A DNA stretch of 30,227 nucleotides from an uncultured Collinsella sp. Lineage in GTDB: Bacteria; Actinomycetota; Coriobacteriia; Coriobacteriales; Coriobacteriaceae. The notes beneath the pieces are model-generated. The model had not been told where the DNA came from. It ran no database searches and worked only from the letters and a program-made list of their open reading frames with translations. The stretch is from NCBI GenBank assembly GCA_900550825.1, contig URTZ01000003.1, positions 1 through 30,227 on the forward strand, read 5' to 3'. Positions 1 through 9,477 of this stretch are shown one piece after another. Numbering within the stretch: the first letter of the stretch is position 1; every line of letters begins with the position of its first letter. A program made the position numbers and the translations under genes.

Positions 1-135
1 GCGGAGGGGGCGGGCCTGAGACATATTAAGGTTGCTGCTCTACAGTCCTGCTCACGACGGAGAGCACATTAAGTGCTCTCCTGTTCGTGCGGAACTCGCG
101 ACAACCTTAATATGTCTCAGGCCCGCCCCCTCCGC
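1..135. repeat. Nested palindrome element, copy 1
   Basis: The outer arms at 1-34 and 102-135 are perfect 34-bp reverse complements. Inside them is a second hairpin, 59-67 paired with 73-81, with loop ATTAA (core AGCACATTAAGTGCT). To the right of the core is TCGTGCGGAA. The same core, the right-hand motif and a GTCCTG on the left recur in the element at 30130-30227, in the same orientation but with different outer arms. It lies 50 bp beyond the 3' end of the histidine phosphatase gene and no other terminator is visible there, so it may also stop transcription. It could be a miniature mobile element, a structured RNA or a protein-binding element; no known family is assigned. The left arm touches the window edge and may continue. 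Confidence 0.8.
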
Positions 136-185
136 CGTACACTGGGAACGCCACGTTGATGTCTGCTAAACCTTGCTCGCTCAGG

Positions 186-812
186 CTAATGACTTTGTTG
201 GGGGTCCACTATTTGCTGGAGGGTGAACTTACATTGCATTGGCTCACCTTCTGCTTGTGGCTTTTCCTCGTCAAAATCGAAGATCATGATGGCGCAGTTG
301 GGAAGTTTTGCTGGGAGCTCAAAGTCCTCTGGGACGGCGGTTTTGATGAATTGGCGGCTGGCGCTGCCGTGGCTTACTGCTAGTAGGGTTTCGATGCCCT
401 CGGAGTCCATGAGATTAGTGAGGGTGCCTACCATGCGTTCTTGCAGTGCGCGGCTTCCTTCTCCTCCGAAGGGGACCAGATCCTCGCCCGGATCCCAGAC
501 GTCGGTGGGTAGCGCGTCGTGCGGGCCTTCTTCGAAGGTGCCGTAGCAGCGCTCGATAATGCCTTCGCAGGGCTCGGCTGCTGCGTCCGGGCCGAGAAGC
601 TCGGTTGCGACGAGACTTGCCGTGTCCATGGCTCGGCCTAAGGGTGATGAGACCACTTTGTCGGGAACGACGCCGTGGGCCTTGAGCCATGCGGCTGTCA
701 TCCCGGCTTGCTGACGGCCCAAATCGGTGAGCGGTGAATCGCAGCGACCCTGGACGAGCTTTTTAACGTTGAATTCTGTCTGGCCGTGGCGGAGTAGATA
801 TAGACGCTTCAT
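186..812 (-). CDS. Histidine phosphatase family protein (phosphoglycerate mutase-like)
   Basis: The 208-residue protein belongs to the histidine phosphatase superfamily. It opens with LLRHGQTEFN, where His9 is the residue phosphorylated in this family and Arg8 belongs to the phosphate pocket. SSPLGRAMDTA gives the second pocket arginine (Arg60), IIERCYGTFEEG gives the likely acid Glu87, and AVSHG gives the second histidine (His148). There is no signal peptide or membrane segment, so it should be cytosolic. A strong ribosome site (AGAGGAGAGC) precedes the ATG. The gene starts 39 bp after the cation transporter gene, so the two are probably co-transcribed. Substrate cannot be told from sequence: relatives include cofactor-dependent phosphoglycerate mutases, alpha-ribazole phosphatase (CobC) and broad sugar phosphatases. 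Sequence shows the catalytic residues; the exact function is open. Confidence 0.9.
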   Translation of the reverse strand: MKRLYLLRHGQTEFNVKKLVQGRCDSPLTDLGRQQAGMTAAWLKAHGVVPDKVVSSPLGRAMDTASLVATELLGPDAAAEPCEGIIERCYGTFEEGPHDALPTDVWDPGEDLVPFGGEGSRALQERMVGTLTNLMDSEGIETLLAVSHGSASRQFIKTAVPEDFELPAKLPNCAIMIFDFDEEKPQAEGEPMQCKFTLQQIVDPQQSH

Positions 813-851
813 GCTCTCCTCTTCTGTATAACTTGCTTTGCCGGCACAGCC

Positions 852-2006
852 TTACTCGTGGGTATGCCCTACGTAGTCTTCGTCGATCGTAATCTTGGCA
901 ATCGACTTGGGATATTCCGATTCGACCCGTTGTGCCAGCGCGTGCTTTAAGTCTTCGGCACTCATCTGCAGATCCGAGGGACGCACGCAGTCAAAGATCA
1001 CGTTGGTGTGCGTAGGACCCGGCACGCAGCGCAGGTCATGAATCGAGAGGCGGCTATCGATCTCCTGGGCCATGGCGTGAATGCGCAAGCGCATGCTCGC
1101 CACCTTTGGATCGTCGGTCACGATGGGATCGTAGTGAAGCGTAACGATCATGCCGTCTTCGTCCCTAAACGACTGCTCGATGTTATCGAGCGTGTCGTGA
1201 CTTTCCAACGGGCTGTCCTCGGCCGCCATCTCGGCATGCGCACTTGCAAACTTCCTGCCCGGGCCGTAGTCGTGAACCATCAAATCGTGAACGCCCAAAA
1301 CGCCGGGATAGCTCATGATCTTGTCTCGAATGTGCTTGACCAGCTTAGGATCGGGCGACTGGCCCAAAAGCGGGCTCACCGTATCCTGGATGAGCTCAAA
1401 ACCGCTCCAGCCAATATAGGCGCCAACGGCAAGGCCGACCCATGCGTCAAGATTGATGTGCGTCACCTGCGAAACAATTGCGCACGCCAACACGGCGCCT
1501 GTGGCAAGGACATCGTTCTTGGAATCCTGCGCGGTCGCATGCAGCGTCTCGGACTCAATGCGATCGCCGAGCTTTTGGTTGAGGGCCGCCATCCACAGCT
1601 TTACAACCATCGAAAGTGCCAGGACTGCCACCAGGGCAAGCGAGAACTCGACAGGCTCCGGGTTGACAATACGCTCCACCGAGGACTTCACCAGTTCGAT
1701 GCCAATAAGCAGCACGAGCGCCGCCACGACCAAACCCGAGAGATACTCGTAGCGACCGTGGCCGTAAGGATGCTCGGGGTCGGCCGGCTTGCTCGCCAGC
1801 TTAAAGCCCAGCACGCTCACGATATTCGAGCTGGCATCGGACAGGTTGTTCATGGCATCCGCCACAATCGAAACCGATCCCGACAGCACGCCAATTACGC
1901 CCTTCGCAGCGCATAGTGCCACATTGGCGAGAATACACACCACGCCCGTCAACGTGCCCACGCGCGCACGGTCGCCCTGCGCACGCTTAACAATCCACTC
2001 GACCAT
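852..2006 (-). CDS. Cation diffusion facilitator family transporter
   Basis: A 384-residue membrane protein of the CDF family, which exports divalent metals such as Zn2+, Fe2+, Co2+ or Mn2+ in exchange for protons. Hydrophobic segments lie in the first 215 residues or so (for example near 20-45, 90-108, 120-140 and 165-200). The family metal site is visible as D50/N54/D57 in ADAMNNLSDA and D161/D165 in TAQDSKNDV. The loop HPYGHGRYEYL (79-89) is typical of the family. The C-terminal third is a cytoplasmic domain with several His and Asp residues, longer than in short CDFs such as YiiP (about 300 residues). The start is the ATG at 2006 behind a G-rich but imperfect ribosome site. A promoter candidate lies at 2059-2087. 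The histidine phosphatase gene follows. Metal preference cannot be read from the sequence. Confidence 0.92.
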   Translation of the reverse strand: MVEWIVKRAQGDRARVGTLTGVVCILANVALCAAKGVIGVLSGSVSIVADAMNNLSDASSNIVSVLGFKLASKPADPEHPYGHGRYEYLSGLVVAALVLLIGIELVKSSVERIVNPEPVEFSLALVAVLALSMVVKLWMAALNQKLGDRIESETLHATAQDSKNDVLATGAVLACAIVSQVTHINLDAWVGLAVGAYIGWSGFELIQDTVSPLLGQSPDPKLVKHIRDKIMSYPGVLGVHDLMVHDYGPGRKFASAHAEMAAEDSPLESHDTLDNIEQSFRDEDGMIVTLHYDPIVTDDPKVASMRLRIHAMAQEIDSRLSIHDLRCVPGPTHTNVIFDCVRPSDLQMSAEDLKHALAQRVESEYPKSIAKITIDEDYVGHTHE

Positions 2007-2058
2007 CTACATCCGCCCCCACGGTACTACCTATATATCTATTGCTCAAACGGATTGT

Positions 2059-2087
2059 AGTGTAGCCACTTTGTCCCCCAGATACAA
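2059..2087 (-). promoter_or_regulatory. Putative sigma-70 promoter of the cation transporter gene
   Basis: On the minus strand, TTGTAT and TACACT are separated by 17 bp, about 50 bp upstream of the transporter ATG. The -35 box abuts the T-run of the preceding terminator, which fits a new transcription unit starting here. The hexamers are imperfect, so confidence is moderate. Confidence 0.4.
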
Positions 2088-2089
2088 AA

Positions 2090-2119
2090 AAGGCCGCAAC
2101 CCACACGGGCCACGGCCTT
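2090..2119 (-). terminator. Rho-independent terminator after the PTS permease gene
   Basis: On the minus strand a 7-bp stem (AAGGCCG paired with CGGCCTT, with further pairing in the loop) is followed by six T residues. It lies 40 bp past the permease stop codon and ends that transcription unit. Confidence 0.75.
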
Positions 2120-2157
2120 GGAATATGGCAAAGGAATCGTCCTTGTGTCGCACAGGT

Positions 2158-3372
2158 TTACGCGCTTACTTCGGCCACGCTCTTCGAGGTTTCGGGTGAA
2201 TCGGCTCCGTCCCCCGTCGTCTGTCCCTTCGCCGGCACCACGCCAAAGCAGTAGCTCAGCGCCGCAGACACCGCAAATGCCACACCGCCGGCAGCGCAGC
2301 ACCACAGCAGGTTCGAGATGCCGCCCGTGGCAAAGCCAATGACCATAAGGACATTCGTCATGCCGATGGTATAGGCCGTAACGTGGCCCACGGCCGCAAC
2401 AAGGCCTCCGACGGCGCCGCCAATGGCCATGCACGTCAGGCACCTGCCATATTTAAAGCCGCAACCGTACAGCGCCGGCTCGCTTACGCCGCCAAGAACA
2501 CCCGAGATTGAATAGCCCAGCATGAGCGCCTTCTCGTCCTTATCCGCAACGCGGAGCGACGCGCCAAAGGGCATGCCCCAAACGGCGAACGTTGCCATCG
2601 TCGCGGCGATCAGGATGCACGAATCCGTTCCCACACTCATAAACTGCGCATAGGCGAGCGATAGGACAACGTTGCTGACGCCGGCGATCTTTAGGAACTC
2701 CCAGCCCGCAGCAAGCCCCATGAGCGTGAGCAGCGACACGATGCCACCGGAATTGCCAAGCATAAACATAAGCTGGCCCAACAGCATGCCCAGATAGCTG
2801 CCCGCCGGCGCCGTAATACACAGCGAAACCGGAACCATGACAAGCATGGTCGCAAACGGAACAAACGAAAACGCCACGGCCCTAGGGATAACGCGCTTAA
2901 AGAAACACTCCACTCGCCATAGCACAGGCACCGAAAGGAGAACTGGAATAACAGTCGTCGTGTAATCGTTGACCGGCGCGGGAAGCAGACCATACACGGA
3001 AGTCATCGATGCCCCCGTCGTCGATGCGGCATCGACAAGCTTAAGCAGATCGGGCGCAATCAATACGCCGCCCAGCATCATGCCCAGCTGCTCCGAGCAA
3101 CCGAGCTGGCGGGCGGCCGCCCAACCAAGATAAATGGGCAAAAAGTAGTAGCCGGCGTTATAGAGCCAACTGTAGAACAGGCGATAGATTTCGGAATCGG
3201 CAGACCACAGGCCCAGCATGCCTTCGCCCATAATGACGGCGACGGTGCGGAACAACGCCGCGCAGACAATAAAGGGCAGCGCCGACATCATGCTTTTGGA
3301 CAGATAGTCCACCACGGCCATGGCGTTTGATGAAACCGTCGTTGTAAACGAGGTTCTAGAAACTTGTGACAT
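2158..3372 (-). CDS. Orphan PTS EIIC-like permease, beta-glucoside type
   Basis: A 404-residue polytopic membrane protein resembling the EIIC domain of the glucose/beta-glucoside PTS superfamily, which carries sugar across the membrane while EIIB phosphorylates it. The clearest mark is GGVSEPALYG, the counterpart of the family's G-I-T-E-P substrate motif. Around it are about ten hydrophobic segments. No EIIA or EIIB domain is fused, and none is encoded in the window. The His-Trp region usual in beta-glucoside EIIC appears replaced (GWEFLKIAGVSN), so transport chemistry may differ. The start is the ATG at 3372, chosen because GGGAAAGGCG lies just upstream; the reading frame is open further upstream but overlaps accDA. 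It begins 40 bp after the fatty-acid operon and could be read through from it. Substrate unknown; a diverged or regulatory role is possible. Confidence 0.8.
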   Translation of the reverse strand: MSQVSRTSFTTTVSSNAMAVVDYLSKSMMSALPFIVCAALFRTVAVIMGEGMLGLWSADSEIYRLFYSWLYNAGYYFLPIYLGWAAARQLGCSEQLGMMLGGVLIAPDLLKLVDAASTTGASMTSVYGLLPAPVNDYTTTVIPVLLSVPVLWRVECFFKRVIPRAVAFSFVPFATMLVMVPVSLCITAPAGSYLGMLLGQLMFMLGNSGGIVSLLTLMGLAAGWEFLKIAGVSNVVLSLAYAQFMSVGTDSCILIAATMATFAVWGMPFGASLRVADKDEKALMLGYSISGVLGGVSEPALYGCGFKYGRCLTCMAIGGAVGGLVAAVGHVTAYTIGMTNVLMVIGFATGGISNLLWCCAAGGVAFAVSAALSYCFGVVPAKGQTTGDGADSPETSKSVAEVSA

Positions 3373-3387
3373 GGAACGCCTTTCCCA

Positions 3388-3418
3388 ATGTGACATACGG
3401 GCCGTCCCTTTGTCACAT
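3388..3418. repeat. Palindromic dyad between accDA and the PTS gene
   Basis: ATGTGACA at 3388-3395 and TGTCACAT at 3411-3418 are perfect inverted arms with a GC-rich centre that also contains a GTCCC/GGG pairing. It overlaps the accDA stop codon and lies just upstream of the permease ribosome site. It could be a degenerate REP-like palindrome or a regulator site; the sequence alone does not decide. Confidence 0.5.
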
Positions 3419-5123
3419 CGTGCGGTACTGACCGATTGCGCGGTACTTTTGGTAGCGGAGGTTTGTGAGGGTCGCGTCGTCGAGCCGCCCAAGCGTATCG
3501 AAGGCATCAAATGCCGAGGACATGACGGCACCGGCGATCTCCTCATGCGACAGGCCCTTATCGTCAACAATGCCGTCAATGATGCCGAGCGCCAGCAGAT
3601 CGGGGGCCGTGAGCTTAAGCGCCTCGGCGGCCTCATTCGCACGCTCGGTATCCTTCCACAGGATCGACGCACAGGCCTCGGGGCTCACGACCGAATAGGC
3701 CGAGCTCGAGAGCATCAGGATGCGGTCGGCCACGGACAGCGCCAGCGCGCCACCAGAGCCGCCCTCGCCTGTCACCACCGAGACAATCGGCGTCTTAAGG
3801 CCGCTCATCTCCATGAGATTCTGGGCAATCGCCTCGCCCTGACCGCGCTCCTCGGCACCGATGCCGCAAAACGCACCCGAAGTATCGACCAGGCACAGAA
3901 CCGGTCGACCAAACTTTTCGGCCTGGCGCATAAGGCGACGCGCTTTGCGGTAGCCCTCGGGATGTGCCATACCAAAGTTGCGACGCATGCGCTCTTTGGT
4001 CGTGGTGCCGCGCTCGATGGCGATGACCGTTACGGGGCGTCCGTCTTTCCAGCCAATGCCAGCCACCACAGCAGCGTCGTCGCCAAAGTAGCGGTCGCCG
4101 TGCAGCTCCACAAATCCATCCAGGCCCAGCGAGATCATCTCACCCGCCGTGGCGCGATCTGCCGAGCGGGTCTGCTTGACAATCTCGAGCGCGGTTTTTG
4201 GTGCGGCCGAGCGCTTGAACAAGTGTCCCAGCTTTTTGCCGCGGCGACCCATATGCACGATCTCATGCGGTGCCCCCAGGCCGGGCGCGTGCCCTTCGTG
4301 CAGCGCCAGCAGCTCGCCTACCGTGAGCGCAATCTCGCCACGCGGAACAACGGCATCGCAAAAGCCGTGCTCCAGCAAAAACTCGGAGCGCTGGAATCCC
4401 TTGGGCAGACGCTTGTGCATGTTCTGCTCGATCACGCGCGGGCCGGCAAATGCCGTCAGGGCATCGGGCTCGGCCAGGATAATGTCGCCCTCCATGGCGA
4501 AGCTCGCGGTTACACCTCCGGTCGTGGGATCGGTGAGCACCGTAATATACAGGCCGCCCGCCTTGCTGTGGTGCCGAACCGCCGCAGAAATCTTGGCCAT
4601 CTGCATAAGCGAGGTCACGCCCTCTTGCATACGCGCACCGCCCGAAACGGTAAAGCCGACAACTGGCAATCCCAGCTCGGTCGCACGCTCAAATGTGCGA
4701 CAGATCTTCTCGCCCACCACGGAGCCCATCGAGCCCATCATAAAGTTGGCGTCCATAAAGAAGAGCGCCGTATCGCAACCGCAGATTTTGCCTCTACCGC
4801 ACACAACGGCATCGCGCTCGCCCGAACGCTCGCTCACGCTCTTGAGCTTATCGGCATAGCCGGGAAACGAGAGGAAGTCCTCCGACGCCAGATTGGCATC
4901 CCATTCCTCAAACGTGCCCTCGTCGACCGTCATGCGCATGCGCGCGCGACCGCTCACGCGAAAGTGTTTGCCGCAACGAGGGCAGACCTCGAGGTTGTCG
5001 TGCAGGCGTGTCTCATCGATCACACGGCGGCACTCCGGGCACTTGATAAACACGTGGCGCGCGGGAAACTCGGCGCACGACTCGGTCATCGGCCCCTCGA
5101 GGACGTTGACCGTCTTCGCTTTT

Positions 5124-5137
<14 letters not shown>
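3413..5137 (-). CDS. accDA: Fused acetyl-CoA carboxylase carboxyltransferase, beta (AccD) plus alpha (AccA)
   Basis: A 574-residue natural fusion of the two carboxyltransferase subunits that move the carboxyl group from carboxybiotin-AccB to acetyl-CoA, giving malonyl-CoA. Residues about 1-282 are AccD: a four-cysteine zinc ribbon (C33, C36, C52, C55) followed by the crotonase-like fold with GFTVSGGARMQEG. After a basic linker (about 283-312), residues about 313-574 are AccA, with ELHGDR, RRNFGMAHPEGYRKA, GIGAEERGQ and GEGGSGGALA. In separate AccA proteins the stretch before GIGAEERGQ usually reads DTPGAYP; here it is DTSGAFC. The start codon overlaps the accC stop; ATG at 5131 is an alternative to 5137. 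This is the last gene of the fatty-acid operon. Fusion fixes the 1:1 subunit ratio. No separate accA or accD is present in the window. Confidence 0.96.
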
Positions 5138-6467
<1,330 letters not shown>

Positions 6468-6477
6468 GAAGCCTTCC

Positions 6478-6900
6478 TTAACTTTCGTGCATGAGTGCAA
6501 AAGACATATCGGCGCGGCAGCAAACCTCACCGTTGACGCTCGCAGTACCCGTCGCAAAGCGGAACGGCCCGCGCGCACGCGTGATGGTGCACACCAGATC
6601 AACCGTGTCGCCCGGGCGCACCGGACGCTTAAAGCGCACCTTGTCCAGACTCGTATAGAACGGCGTCGCGCCGCGCGCTTCCTCATCGCCCATCAGCAGC
6701 ACGCAGCAGTTTTGGGCGAGCATCTCGCACTGAATCACGCCGGGGACCACCGGGTTTCCCGGAAAATGCCCCTGCAAAAAGTACTCGTCGCCCGTGATCG
6801 TGATCTTGCCGTGGGCCTCGTCGCCCACCAGCTCGGCCTCGTCGAGCAAAAGCATCGGTTCGCGATGCGGCAACAGTTCCTTAAGCTCTTCTTTGTTCAT
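6478..6900 (-). CDS. fabZ: 3-hydroxyacyl-ACP dehydratase FabZ
   Basis: A 140-residue hot-dog-fold enzyme that dehydrates 3-hydroxyacyl-ACP to trans-2-enoyl-ACP, the third step of each elongation cycle. LLPHREPMLLLD near the N-terminus and GHFPGNPVVPGV at 44-55 are diagnostic. His45 and Glu59 are the expected catalytic pair. The ATG at 6900 is preferred over the GTG at 6909 because AGGTGAT is positioned correctly for it. It sits between accB and accC, so elongation and malonyl-CoA supply are interleaved in one transcript. No FabA-type isomerase or FabM is seen in this cluster, so how unsaturated acids arise, if they do, is not shown here. Confidence 0.97.
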   Translation of the reverse strand: MNKEELKELLPHREPMLLLDEAELVGDEAHGKITITGDEYFLQGHFPGNPVVPGVIQCEMLAQNCCVLLMGDEEARGATPFYTSLDKVRFKRPVRPGDTVDLVCTITRARGPFRFATGTASVNGEVCCRADMSFALMHES

Positions 6901-6909
6901 GGATATCAC

Positions 6910-7383
6910 CTATCCGATTCTCATGAGGCAGCTGCCAAACTCCACGAGGTCGCCGTCGGCCACGCAGATCTCGAGCACCTCGCCGTCTGCCTCGGCTGTC
7001 ACCTCGTTGAGAACCTTCATAGCCTCGATGATGCAGAGGGTCTCGCCGGCCTTGACCTTGGAGCCCACGCGCACAAACGGCTCGTCGCCCGGCGCTGGGG
7101 CAGCATAGAAAACGCCGACCATGGGAGCGGTCACCTCGGTGCCCTTGGGCTCCGGTGCGGCAACAGGTGCCTGCGCGGCGGGCTCCGGTGCGGCAGGCGC
7201 GACTGTGGGAGCTGCAACTGGAGCGGCCATAGCGCTCGGCATGGGCATGGGCACGGCAACCGGCTGTGCGGCGCTCGCGCGCTCAAGTTCGACCGCGGTG
7301 CCATCGGGCTCCTCAACGCGCACGCGCGTGAGGCCGCGGTCCTCCATAACATCGGCTATCTCGGCAAGTCTTTTGGAATCCAT
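6910..7383 (-). CDS. accB: Biotin carboxyl carrier protein
   Basis: A 157-residue protein that carries covalently bound biotin between biotin carboxylase and carboxyltransferase. A short N-terminal domain (1-35) is joined by an Ala/Pro/Met-rich flexible linker (about 36-82) to the lipoyl/biotinyl domain. Lys123 in EAMKVLNE is the residue biotinylated by BirA; the common form of this motif is EAMKLMNE. AAGGAG lies 7 nt upstream of the ATG, and the gene begins 3 bp after the fabF stop. The ligase gene birA is at the other end of this operon on the opposite strand. Identity is clear from the biotinyl motif and the neighbours. Confidence 0.97.
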   Translation of the reverse strand: MDSKRLAEIADVMEDRGLTRVRVEEPDGTAVELERASAAQPVAVPMPMPSAMAAPVAAPTVAPAAPEPAAQAPVAAPEPKGTEVTAPMVGVFYAAPAPGDEPFVRVGSKVKAGETLCIIEAMKVLNEVTAEADGEVLEICVADGDLVEFGSCLMRIG

Positions 7384-7386
7384 GCT

Positions 7387-8634
7387 CTAGCTCCTTGCAT
7401 ATCTACGCAGCGCGATGGCGGCATTGTGCCCGCCAAAGCCCAGGTTGGTCGAAAGCGCCCAGGTAAGGTCGGCGCGAACCGCGCGATTGGGCGTGTAGTC
7501 AAGATCGCAGGCGGGATCGGGTGTGTGGTAGTTAATGGTCGGCGGCACCACGCCCTGCTCGAGCGCCATGGCACAGGCCATGACCTCGATGGCACCCGTG
7601 GCACCGATCATATGGCCGGTCATCGACTTGGTCGACGAGACGTGCGCGGCTCGTGCCGCGTCCTCGCCGAGCGCACGCTTAATGCCCGCCGTCTCGGACG
7701 AATCGTTGAGCTTGGTCGAGGTGCCGTGAGCGTTGATGTAGAGGCCCTCGGAAGGCTTGACGTCGCCCTCGGCAACCGCCAGCGATATCGCGCGGGCAAT
7801 GCCGGCAGCCTCGGGATCGGGGCTCGTAATGTGATAGGCATCATCGGTGTTGCCGTAGCCCACGACCTCGGCATAAATGTGCGCACCGCGCGCCTGCGCA
7901 TGCTCCATGCTCTCGAGAACCAGCACGCAGGCGCCCTCGCCCATCACAAAGCCGTCGCGGTCTGCATCGAACGGGCGGCAAGCCGTCGACGGGTCAGGAT
8001 TAGTGGTGAGAGCACGACAGGATGTAAAGCCCGCAACGGCATCGGGGATGATTGCGGCCTCGGCACCGCCGGCGAGAATCGCATCGGCATAGCCGTGCTT
8101 GATGGCGCGGAACGCCTCGCCCACGGCATGGGCCGAGGTCGCGCACGCAGTCACCACGGGCAGGGTCGGGCCTTTTGCCTTGTGGCGGATCGCGATATTG
8201 CCCGAAGCCATATTGGGAATCATCATCGCAATCATATAGGGCGATGCGCGGCGGGGCCCACGGTCGGCAATCGTGTGGACGTTGTCGACGAGTGTCTGCA
8301 TGCCGCCCACGCCCGAACCCACGTAGACGCCCAGGCGCTCGCGATCGATGGCGCCCTCGGCATCAAAGCCCGCATCGTGCATGGCCTCGTCCGACGCTGC
8401 CAGGGCAAACTGAACGCAGGGGTCCAGGTGCTTGGCGTCACGCTTGCCAAAGTACTCGTTGCCGTCAAAACCCTTGACCTCGGCCGCCACCTTAACGGCA
8501 AACGCATCGGTATCGAAGTGCGTGATCGGGCCGATGCCGCACGTGCCGGCGCACATGGCCGCCCAGGTGGCAAGCGCCGTGTTACCGAGCGGCGATACGG
8601 CACCGATACCGGTGATTGCAACTCTCTGTTCCAT
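7387..8634 (-). CDS. fabF: Beta-ketoacyl-ACP synthase II
   Basis: A 415-residue thiolase-fold condensing enzyme that joins malonyl-ACP to a growing acyl-ACP with loss of CO2. The Cys-His-His triad is visible: Cys164 in VVTACATSAHA, His303 in NAHGTSTKLND and His341 in STKSMTGHMIGATG, with Lys336 nearby. The C-terminus has the expected NLGFGGHNAA. The start was set at the ATG at 8634 because GAGGAG sits 6 nt upstream; an ATG at 8652 would place that ribosome site inside the gene. It lies between fabG and accB. It could act as either KAS I or KAS II; it is the only elongation-type condensing enzyme in the operon and is named FabF from overall resemblance. Confidence 0.96.
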   Translation of the reverse strand: MEQRVAITGIGAVSPLGNTALATWAAMCAGTCGIGPITHFDTDAFAVKVAAEVKGFDGNEYFGKRDAKHLDPCVQFALAASDEAMHDAGFDAEGAIDRERLGVYVGSGVGGMQTLVDNVHTIADRGPRRASPYMIAMMIPNMASGNIAIRHKAKGPTLPVVTACATSAHAVGEAFRAIKHGYADAILAGGAEAAIIPDAVAGFTSCRALTTNPDPSTACRPFDADRDGFVMGEGACVLVLESMEHAQARGAHIYAEVVGYGNTDDAYHITSPDPEAAGIARAISLAVAEGDVKPSEGLYINAHGTSTKLNDSSETAGIKRALGEDAARAAHVSSTKSMTGHMIGATGAIEVMACAMALEQGVVPPTINYHTPDPACDLDYTPNRAVRADLTWALSTNLGFGGHNAAIALRRYARS

Positions 8635-8673
8635 CTTGGTCTCCTCATCCAAGCCGTTGTTCGGCCCTGGTTT

Positions 8674-9447
8674 CTACATCGCCATTCCGCCGTCGACGCG
8701 CACGACCTCGCCCGTAATGTAGGCAGCCGCATCACTCGCCAAAAAGCGCACCACGCCGGCCACTTCCTCGGGGCGCGCCATGCGCCTCAGGGGAATCTGC
8801 TCCTCGGTTGCCGTACGCACCTTCTCCGAGAGCTTTGCCGTCATATCCGTCTCGACAAACCCGGGGGCAACCGCGTTCACTCGTACGCCGCGGGGCGCAA
8901 GCTCGCGCGCCACCGCCTTGGTCAGGCCGATCACGCCCGCCTTGGAGGCAGCGTAGTTGGCTTGCCCGGCATTGCCCATCAGGCCCACGACCGAGCTCAT
9001 GTTGACGACGCAACCGCCACGCTGGCGCATAAAGGTCTTGGTGAGCGCGCGCGTCATGTTGAATGTTCCCTTGAGATTGACGTCGAGCACGCGGTCGAAG
9101 GCGTCATCGCCCATGCGCATGAGCAGGCCATCGCGGGTGATGCCGGCGTTGTTGACGAGCGCCCAAATGGAGCCAAAGTCGTTGAGGACCGCTTCCACGC
9201 ACGCGTTGACGGCAGCGGGGTCGGCCACGTCGCATTGATATGAGCGCGCCGTGGCGCCAGCCGCCTCGCAGGCGTCGCACGTCTCGCGCGCCGCATCGAC
9301 GCTGCCGGCATAGACGACGGCGATATCGTAGCCATCCTCCGCCAGACCGATAGCGCAGGCGCGGCCGATACCCCGCGAGCCGCCCGTGACCAGTGCCACG
9401 CGACGTGAGTCGTTGCGCTCGAGCGCGCCATTGTTCAAGTTGCCCAT
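8674..9447 (-). CDS. fabG: 3-oxoacyl-ACP reductase FabG
   Basis: A 257-residue short-chain dehydrogenase/reductase that reduces 3-oxoacyl-ACP with NADPH, the second step of each elongation cycle. TGGSRGIG at 21-28 is the nucleotide-binding loop and NNAG at 99-102 supports the central sheet. Ser152, Tyr165 and Lys169 form the catalytic set in NMSS...YAASK. The C-terminal ITGEVVRVDGGMAM is typical of FabG. The N-terminus carries about 15 extra residues ahead of the usual start, but the ATG at 9447 has a good ribosome site (GAAAGGA), so it is kept. It lies 30 bp after fabD and 39 bp before fabF. Confidence 0.96.
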   Translation of the reverse strand: MGNLNNGALERNDSRRVALVTGGSRGIGRACAIGLAEDGYDIAVVYAGSVDAARETCDACEAAGATARSYQCDVADPAAVNACVEAVLNDFGSIWALVNNAGITRDGLLMRMGDDAFDRVLDVNLKGTFNMTRALTKTFMRQRGGCVVNMSSVVGLMGNAGQANYAASKAGVIGLTKAVARELAPRGVRVNAVAPGFVETDMTAKLSEKVRTATEEQIPLRRMARPEEVAGVVRFLASDAAAYITGEVVRVDGGMAM

Positions 9448-9477
9448 GTCATTCCTTTCGGGTTACAGCCCTGTGGA

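Noticed and set aside
3373..3672. A 100-codon N-terminal extension of the PTS permease
   Set aside because: It overlaps accDA out of frame and is not membrane-like; the ATG at 3372 has a ribosome site.
6468..6686. An N-terminal extension of accC
   Set aside because: The extra residues are Arg-rich sequence read out of frame through fabZ; the family N-terminus and a ribosome site fall at 6467.
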